Under the pieces are notes generated by a model. The model was not told where the DNA came from, searched no databases, and saw nothing but the letters and a program-made list of their open reading frames with translations. Below, one piece after another: positions 9,411-15,588 of a DNA stretch of 15,588 nucleotides. The stretch comes from Larix sibirica (Eukaryota; Streptophyta; Pinopsida; Pinales; Pinaceae), in assembly GCA_004151065.3 (NCBI GenBank), contig NWUY0300002769.1, positions 54,650 through 70,237 on the forward strand, written 5' to 3'. Both the position numbers and the translations under genes were made by a program. The stretch's first letter is position 1; the number at the start of each line of letters is the position of its first letter.

Positions 9411-10140
9411 GATTGTTGTAGCTTGTACTTCTCAGCATCAATAACCATTGTTCCTCATTAAGATGACCTCCCATTTAGCATTAACTTGACCCCATTGGCC
9501 CAATGATATGACAACAGTCTCTAGTCCATTCATCCATTCTATTTCCCAAACATATAAAACTGTTTTGCTGGAATATATTCTTCATTTCACCTTGCAATTC
9601 ATTGTCTAAAATTCTAGCAATCCTATCCAAGGGAAGCCTCCCTTGAGCCAGAGGAGAGCTAGCCTAAAGTGTGAAGAGGGCTTGGCAATCCCTCTTAGTT
9701 CCTCCAAGGAGCTTTAGGATTTTATCTCAAGAGGTGAGAGTTTGAGAGGTAACACATAGAATTGAAACATTTCACAAGGATAAGAACATATAAACAAACT
9801 TCTATATCAATTCAAGTTGACTAGCATAGAGTTGGATTTATGATGTTTAAAATATATCTAATACAAATACACAGTATTACCCTAGTAGATAAGATAAGAT
9901 AATTTTATTAATGTCCAACAAATGACCACAAAAGTAGGTCAATGGGACTAAAAGGTACATCCAATGTAGGTAAAATGTGAGAGTGCAAAGGAAACTCTTA
10001 GATAAACACTAAAAGCAAACAAATAAAGAAGTAAGTGTCTATCTAAGAGCTAAATATCTAGCAAACATAAATATACAAGAGGGTGCAAGTATAGTAATCA
10101 TGCTAAAGACTAGAAATCTTAGAGTTGAGCAAAGGGAGAA
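9411..10140. other. Unassigned AT-rich spacer
   Basis: No open frame of note. The only simple repeat is the GATAA run at 9888-9903 ('agataagataagataa'). Nothing else is visible that would mark a gene or an element end. Confidence 0.55.
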
Positions 10141-11870
10141 AGGATGTCAAGCCCAACTAGAGTTGGTAATAGAGGACGAGTGAAAGGACCAAGAGATGGG
10201 CACAACATTAGAGTCATTGATCATTGTAAAATGGATGATGCACTAGTGGATGATGTCCTTCACAGAGTAATCGAGGCTAAGGGGGCACGATTGTATGATC
10301 CTCGGGGAAGCATAAGAGGGAGGGATTGTATCCATCTAGGCCATGGAGAAGAATCTTTTGATAGAATCTCGACGACTTGGTTGAACCTAGGGAGTAATTC
10401 GTTGGGCAAGGCAATCCTGACTCTAGACCCTCTTGGCATTGATCCATCTATTGATCTAGTAGTGCCTAGGACTAAATCACTCGTGGATCTCAAGGAGTGG
10501 TCAAGAGGGAACACAAGGCCTCATCAATTTGTCCCCTAAATTATCAAGGGTCTATGCATGGCAGCTATTGCCTTGATCAAACAGGACATCCAACAAGTAG
10601 GAGGTGATCCCCCTAGGAGGCCTCTAACCAAGACAAAACCTGCAAATGCCAAAGACCAAAATCTGTGTCCAAGCACTTCTCTCATGAAGAGAGCAAGACA
10701 TCGTTGGTTGGGGTAATGAAAGAAAGTGGACACCAAAACACCTCCCTCTCCAACTCCTATAAATTCCAAAGCTAGCAAATCTTGTGTGATCTTAGGATGT
10801 GGTGGTTGATCTTGATTTGAAATAAGTGGGATCCCACTCAAAACTAACCTAGGAAGATCCTCAATGCATGCATGTAGTATCTATGTGTGTACAAAGGTTA
10901 GACAATAAGCTCATCCTTCATCTCTATAAAGTGCTCGAAGTAGAAAGCCATCTTCAAGCCAAGACCCTCAAAAGGTGAAACCCAAATAACCTGAATGTAT
11001 GTCTATATATCTCCTCTTTGATAGCCTAGTTCAAGCCTTCTTAGGCGACAGGAGGTGGCATGGCATGTCTAATGAGTACCTAAAAGGGGGTAGATGCTTT
11101 GGAAAGATGGCCACAAATTGGAGGATCTGGGAAGCCTCTAAGAACCAACCACAAGCACACCCAAGGGGGGCCACAAAGGCGATGGCCTTACAATATTAGA
11201 GTGCTAGCTACTAGGTAGGGATATCAACCCCTCCCCAAGCCCAAATCAAGAAATATCTAAACTTTGTGAAGAAAGAAACCAAACAAAAGATCACCTCAAG
11301 GCAAAAAGGATGGGCATCAAACTCTACCTAAACAATGGGTTGGGGACCTGTTTGCTTATACAGTGGATGATGGGTCCAAGAAGGAGGGTTTGAATTCTCT
11401 TAGTCTTGGTCAAAACAATTTATAACAAAATCAATTCCCAGACCTTTATACCATAGAGGACAGTGGGTTTGATGATTGTATCCAAGAGGTGAATCTTAGA
11501 CTATGTTTTGGAACTAGTTATGGAAGCATTGTCACTCAAAGAGGGAAAGTGGGCCATATCCCTTGTTGAGCTAAGGCTAGAGGACCTAATGCAAGTTAAA
11601 ATATGGCCCCACAATTTGGACCCTGGAGTAAGTGTCGATCATAGTGATCTCTATCCCTTCCCCTCAAAAGTAGAAATGGATGTTAGAGAAAGCATTTTTC
11701 AACACGCTACATATCATAACCTTACTTTTACCTAGGTTGACCATCAATTGTGGAAGCTCACATAAGCTAGAAAGGGCAATCTATCTTTGTAGGTCCTCAA
11801 GAGAGGAGGTCAAAAGAATCAAGTCATCAAAAAAGAGTAGAGATATTAACATGTGGTGTAGCAGATAGCC
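10141..11870 (+). pseudogene. Decayed coding-like sequence, family unknown
   Basis: This is the least AT-rich long stretch of the window. The frame 10144-10539 (131 codons) starts MSSPTRVGNRGRVKG and ends GNTRPHQFVP. Later coding-like pieces are broken by stops: DLFAYTVDDGSKKEGLNSLSLG near 11345-11410 and the frame 11508-11735 (75 codons), which overlaps the next short frame. These pieces cannot be joined in a single frame and none carries a reverse transcriptase, integrase, protease or zinc-knuckle motif that I recognise. The most economical reading is a worn internal region of a retroelement (LTR type or LINE) or of a duplicated gene. Functional status is very unlikely. A chance frame cannot be excluded for any single piece. 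Confidence 0.25.
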
Positions 11871-12480
11871 ATCCCCATCCTGAATATGATTTATTAAAAA
11901 GGCTCCAACTCATCGATGTAGATCCCAATGAGAGCAATGTTGAAATGATGGCAATCTTCACTTACAGTTATTTGCTATTATGGCTAAGCATCCTCATTAT
12001 TGTATTACTAGGCTATGGTTTAATAGCCAACCTAGTCAACTTTACTCTATATTATTTTAGGTGGCCAACGCCAACCTAGGTATTTATGTGAGCCCATAAC
12101 CCCCTTGTGGGGGAAGGCACCCTATGTCCCATAACCCAAACTTGCACTGCAATAATCAATGGAGACTCAATGCAATTGTAGATACAGTGCCCATTGTCAC
12201 CTTAATGTGCATGTCTCTCACTTCAGGTTGGTTCTTGTTGACACCAAGGGGGTGTCCCTAACTATGCATGTGACGTAGGAATGACAATGCAATAGGGCCT
12301 CGGTCAACAAGTACTTGGAACTTGTTATGTGTAGAATAAAGCTCAAACTCAAGGCAGACCAGTGCCTACCAAGGGGTTATTGGGTCGAATTCAAGCAAGA
12401 ATGTATGTTTGAATGATAATGAAGAATAAGAAGAATAATAGTGAGGCATCCAGAAAGGAAGAATCTCACAAAATAAACAA
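11871..12480. other. Unassigned spacer with a short direct repeat
   Basis: CCCATAACCC is repeated at 12093-12102 and 12128-12137, with a small C5/G5 inverted repeat between (12100-12113). A purine run rich in GAA and TAA lies at about 12419-12441. No gene or element terminus recognised. Confidence 0.45.
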
Positions 12481-13560
12481 AGAGTAATTTAAACCTTATG
12501 ATCGGTGTTGATGAACAACCCTATCTTGGTTGCTTCAATGCAACTAAGGAGCAAATTTCTCCACTCTACAGATCTTTGGGGCTAGGAATACTCCCTCAGA
12601 TCTGTAATAGCTTTGGCAGATCAGGGGTGAATGTCCTCTAGATCTATTGAATTGTCTTAAGCAACACATAACGAGAAAGTTGAAAACACATTCTACAAGA
12701 TTTAATCACATAGGAAACAAAGGAAACACATGTGGATCAATTATTCAAGCTTTATTCAACCTTCAAACCAGCTGAAATTACAATAAAAAGGTTCCAATCT
12801 CTGGAAATCCCTCTTTTTTACATTCAAAATATCCTTGTTTTACAGAACCATATACCCTAAAAACTGCTCCTTGAATCCCAAAATTGCTGTGAATGCTGTG
12901 GAATAGAAAAGTGAAGTACCTTTGTGAGTTCAACCATTTTAACGAACATGCATGTAAGAATGCATGTAATCCTCCACTCCCACTGCCATATTACAGGCCA
13001 TTAAGTACACCCTTGTTACTGGCAGATTAGAAGAATACTATCCTCACACCTATCCTTAATGCAAACTGAAATACGCCCTTCATGCCAAACTGGGTTTTCA
13101 ATCTATCTCTCATGCAAACTGAAATACACCCATGCAAACTCAGTCTTCCACCTACCTCTTGTGAAAACTGGAATACACCCATGCAAACTGGATCTTCCAC
13201 TTACCTCTCATGCAAACTAAAATACGCCCCATGAAAACTGGATCTTCCACTTACCTTTCGTTCAAACTGGAGTATACCCATGCATGCATGCCTAAAATAG
13301 GACTGCGCCTTCCATGTTCAATCATTTATACATGTCCTTTTACCTTATTTTCTTGCTGTCACATATCCTTTGAAGACCAACAGATACAGGCAAACTTCCT
13401 GTGCTCCTGCACAACTTTGGGACATGTATGCAATCATTTAGCATCATTCTGTTGCTGTTAGTATACTGCTGCTTATACCTACAATCATTTTTCCTATTTG
13501 CAATGTTGTAACAGAACTCAAGTGCATAAATCTGATTGGCATTTCTTCCTTTTATAGACA
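12480..13560 (-). mobile_element. Possible minus-strand LTR-like region
   Basis: On the minus strand TATAAAAG lies at 13556-13549 ('tgtctataaaaggaag' in context), followed further on by an AT-rich stretch and three AGATCT sites (12569-12646) like the leader of the 5570-6450 block. A tandem array of ~50 bp sits between. The order suits a retroelement promoter and leader, but no termini, primer-binding site or coding region were found, so this is a weak call. The 76-codon minus-strand frame at 13518-13748 overlaps the TATA region and is not convincing as a gene. Confidence 0.25.
13059..13283. repeat. Tandem array, about 4.5 copies of a ~50-bp unit
   Basis: Units start at 13059, 13112, 13161, 13210 and 13260, the last being partial. 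Each begins with a variant of 'atgcaaactg', has 'aatacRccc', repeats 'atgcaaactg' about 20-25 bp in, and ends 'cttccacttacctctc' or similar. Units 3 and 4 are nearly identical over the second half. The internal doubling shows that the 50-bp unit itself grew from a ~25-bp unit. The plus-strand frame 13210-13461 crosses its end and is incidental. Confidence 0.8.
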
Positions 13561-13776
13561 GGGCTGACCACCTTATATCTCTGTTTTCTCAGTCTCTGCG
13601 AATCTGGCATGGTTCCCTTCTCATACAGCTCATCAAAACAGAAATGCAGAACATCCAACTCTATAGGATAATCTACTTTTCTCTGAATCTTTGCACATCG
13701 AACCTTATTTGTAAGCTCGATACGAAATAAAGACTTCGTAGATTCCATATTATCACTCCGATCTGGGAGCTTGAGA

Positions 13777-14124
13777 TGTTGTGATAGCGTATAGATATGT
13801 TACATGCCCCCATAGCTGCACTTGTAGCACCTGCATCAACAACTGTATTTTTCTCATGGATAAAGGAATGATCTATCTAACTTGTTTAGTGTAAGAATGA
13901 TTGACACCTTGTCCAACCACTAGAAGTCCCTTGCAGCCTTTGTAAAATAAGAGTTTGAAGTGCCTTTTTTACTTCTCTTGCCATTCTCGAGAGTTTAATT
14001 AGCATCTGCATCTTGTGTTTCTCTTGTTCATGGGGTCACCTTCTCTTCTCTTTATGTACTTACAATGATTTAGGGTTTGTTGGTTGATTCCATTCAATCC
14101 TCGTTTATCTCTTGTGATCTCTAC
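13777..14124 (+). mobile_element. Copia-type 5' LTR (short)
   Basis: The right end is fixed by the primer-binding site that starts at 14126. The left end is proposed at TGTTGTGA (13777), the usual start of plant Copia LTRs, giving about 350 bp. The terminal CA expected before the primer-binding site is not intact ('tctctac'), so the copy is mutated or the boundary is off by a few bases. The terminal part is pyrimidine-rich, as U5 often is. No second LTR is present, because the element is cut by the insertion at 15041 or by the window end. Confidence 0.5.
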
Positions 14125-14125
14125 T

Positions 14126-14139
14126 TGGTATCAAAACAG
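14126..14139 (+). other. Primer-binding site for initiator tRNA-Met
   Basis: TGGTATCAAAACAG followed by G. Plant Copia elements use a site beginning TGGTATCA and continuing GAGC/CAGG, complementary to the 3' end of initiator tRNA-Met. The first eight bases match exactly and CAGG follows after a short mismatched stretch. It lies directly after the proposed LTR end, which supports both calls. Confidence 0.65.
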
Positions 14140-14953
14140 GTGGAGCCGCCTCTTCCTTATTCAATTCTTCACTTCAAGTTTCCACTGATTTCTCTCTAGT
14201 GCACTTATACTAGGGAATTTCACCCCCAAGGAAAGCGCTTCCTTAGGGCTGTTGTCTTCTCGGGTTATTGCAGGTTTTAGGGTTTCTTACTGACAATACC
14301 AGAATTTACAGCGGAAGATTGTACCTAACCTATGGAGTTTGGGGCTGTGTTTTGGTGATATTCTGTTTGCTGGAGAAGGGCACCCCATTTAGGATTTTTT
14401 GGCCTCTTTTATGCACTGATTTGGAGAATTTCTGCACAGTTTTGAATGCCCAGCATTAGGCTTTCTTGCTAATTTATTTCAGTTCTGTTTTCCACTGATC
14501 AGGAAGATTTTTTGGCTATTTGGAAGCTTCTATGGGATGCTGTACTAATTCTCTTTCCGGACCATCCTTTTCAAGGGTTCTCTTCAGCCCTATTTCATGG
14601 ATGTTTCAAGGTTTTTTGTGGCTACTCATGCTAGAATCTTTCACACCAATACTCTTTTCCAGCCTCTAATCCAAACAGATCTGAAGTTCTTGACAGGAAA
14701 TTTGAAGCGCTTCAGGATTCCTTCTTTTTTAGGGCTTCTAGTGGGGACCACCTCTTATACTTGATCCGGAGTATTGCTTGGCAACATAATTTTCTGGGTT
14801 ACACAGTTGATCTACGAAACTATTGGCTAGTAGCACTTTCCCTAAGGGTTATGGGTTTCTGGATCATCTTGTATTAAATATTTTTCAAACCCCTCTTGAT
14901 GCCTTCAATGGGTTTTCTTGAAGCCGTCTCCAAAATTCCTTTTACTAGACCAG
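14140..14953 (+). mobile_element. Untranslated leader of the Copia-type element
   Basis: Between the primer-binding site and the first plausible gag start there are about 810 bp of T-rich, stop-rich sequence. Its only open frame, 14268-14459 (63 codons), has no recognisable domain. The position and composition suit a retrotransposon leader. That is inferred from context. Confidence 0.4.
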
Positions 14954-15157
14954 ATGGACAACCCTTTTGCTACACATATGGTGGTGTACTTTGCTGATCA
15001 AGCTATACCGATTGCATATGATGTTGTTATGGTTATTGACCAATGTTATCGAAACCAGACCAGTGACCAAATCAATCAACCACAAAAATTGGAACCAAGA
15101 AAGAACCTGACACAAAAACCAATCAACCCAAACATACATGAAATATTCAAATTTTGA
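14918..15157 (+). pseudogene. Possible gag N-terminus, truncated
   Basis: The frame 14918-15157 (79 codons) starts MKPSPKFLLLDQ, with an internal ATG at 14954 giving MDNPFATHMVVYF. It follows the leader of the Copia-type element where gag would begin. After about 15041 the sequence changes to degenerate ACC-rich DNA, and the frame becomes low complexity (NQTSDQINQPQKL), as expected if another element was inserted. No zinc knuckle, protease or integrase motif is present, and the neighbouring frame has stops. Identity as gag rests on position alone and a chance frame is quite possible. Confidence 0.2.
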
Positions 15158-15420
15158 TTAAAAATGTATATTCACATACATCCATGCGAATTCAAACCAT
15201 TAGACACAAATATGCAATTTTTTCTCATGTAAGGGCGAATATAGTAAAATGCAATGTCATTAGAACCGGTCCGGCTCCGAAAAAACCGACCAGTCCGACA
15301 GGTTTAGGCCCCCAACCGGTCTGAACTGCCACCCTCAATCGGAATTGGCCAGTTCCGTCCCGAACTGGCCTTTTTTCACCTGATTGGCCGGTTCCATACA
15401 ACGTCGTACAGCCGTGGTTG
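15041..15420. mobile_element. ACCGG-rich, CpG-rich insertion (DNA-transposon-like)
   Basis: The segment is full of AACCGG/GACCAG words: GAACCGGTCCGGCTCCG at 15263-15279, ACCGGT again at 15315-15320, GGCCGGTTCC at 15386-15395. The string 'aactgccaccctc' at 15324-15336 reads 'gagggtggcagtt' on the minus strand, resembling the GGGTGGCA ends of plant hAT elements. About 13 CpG occur between 15265 and 15413, far denser than the rest of the window. Its left part (15041-15130) looks like a decayed version with CCAG in place of CCGG. No ORF is present, so it would be non-autonomous. Exact ends and target duplications are not visible. Confidence 0.35.
15347..15370. repeat. 9-bp perfect inverted repeat
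   Basis: GGCCAGTTC at 15347-15355 pairs with GAACTGGCC at 15362-15370 across a 6-base loop. It belongs to the ACCGG-rich segment. Confidence 0.7.
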
Positions 15421-15437
15421 TGGGCCCAAAAATATCA

Positions 15438-15460
15438 TTTTTTTTTTTTAAACAAAAAAA
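15438..15460. repeat. T12 run facing an A-rich run
   Basis: T12 at 15438-15449 is followed by AAACAAAAAAAA. The A-run may be the tail of a small retroposed element or simple slippage. It marks the right edge of the GC-rich segment. Confidence 0.5.
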
Positions 15461-15512
15461 AGGCCTACTATAATAGCAAAATACCTAACCTAATCTATAC
15501 AATAATCATCAG

Positions 15513-15588
15513 TAATATTAAATGGTAATATTAAATTCTTAAAGTAAAAGATCATTTTACTTTAAATTTTTAACATTACCATTAATTG
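15513..15588. repeat. Long AT-rich imperfect hairpin at window end
   Basis: The inner arms 15539-15549 (TTAAAGTAAAA) and 15555-15565 (TTTTACTTTAA) pair perfectly around a 5-base loop. The outer arms 15516-15538 and 15566-15588 add 16 of 23 pairs, so 27 of 34 positions pair. The left arm also holds two exact copies of TAATATTAAAT (15513 and 15526). This is the usual form of a foldback-type MITE or similar element, and it may extend beyond the window. Confidence 0.65.

Noticed and set aside
12093-12137. C5/G5 hairpin and CCCATAACCC repeats as a functional RNA element
   Set aside because: The stem is only 5 bp and there is no wider conserved structure.
7835-13283. Tandem arrays as CRISPR
   Set aside because: Units are directly adjacent and diverged throughout, with no constant repeat alternating with unique spacers, and the DNA looks eukaryotic.
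15347-15376. Hairpin followed by T6 as a rho-independent terminator
   Set aside because: The context is plant nuclear repeat DNA with no bacterial gene upstream. The hairpin belongs to the ACCGG-rich element.

Overview
The window looks like nuclear, intergenic DNA from a seed plant with a large, repeat-rich genome. A gymnosperm (conifer-type) genome is my best guess. The reasons are AT-rich non-coding sequence, no open frame longer than about 130 codons, several degenerate LTR-retrotransposon pieces, plant-type TATA boxes (CTATAAAAAGG), and a primer-binding site matching plant initiator tRNA-Met. The lineage call rests on general resemblance and was not tested by any search. I found no intact protein-coding gene, tRNA, rRNA, CRISPR array or bacterial-style operon.

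Layout. 1-905: a Copia-type LTR, probably cut by the window start, with 23-bp and 41-bp tandem repeats near its 5' part and a poly(A)/'gtgggtttttcc' module near its 3' part. 1020-1412 (minus): a fragment that looks like an LTR start (TGTAATGTCCCC). 1413-5569: AT-rich sequence with no recognisable gene. 5570-6450: a promoter-bearing, LTR-like block with a TATA box at 6229. 6451-7620: unassigned sequence with short open stretches. 7626-9410: a second promoter-bearing, LTR-like block. It is preceded by a polypurine tract, carries about twelve degenerate copies of a ~73-bp unit (7835-8800), then paired inverted TTGAC motifs, then a TATA box at 9029. 9411-10140: unassigned. 10141-11870: decayed coding-like sequence of unknown family. 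11871-12480: unassigned. 12480-13560: possible minus-strand LTR material with a 50-bp tandem array at 13059-13283. 13777-15040: the 5' end of a Copia-type element (LTR, primer-binding site, leader, possible start of gag). It appears interrupted near 15041 by an ACCGG-rich, CpG-rich segment (15041-15420). The window ends in a long AT-rich hairpin (15513-15588) that may continue beyond it.

There is no cooperating gene set. The unifying theme is regulatory: several unrelated LTR-like blocks each carry their own short tandem array, and one carries its array together with palindromic W-box-like sites upstream of a strong TATA box. This looks like a graveyard of retrotransposon promoters rather than a new protein system. 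The ~73-bp array and the CpG-rich terminal segment are the parts most worth checking.
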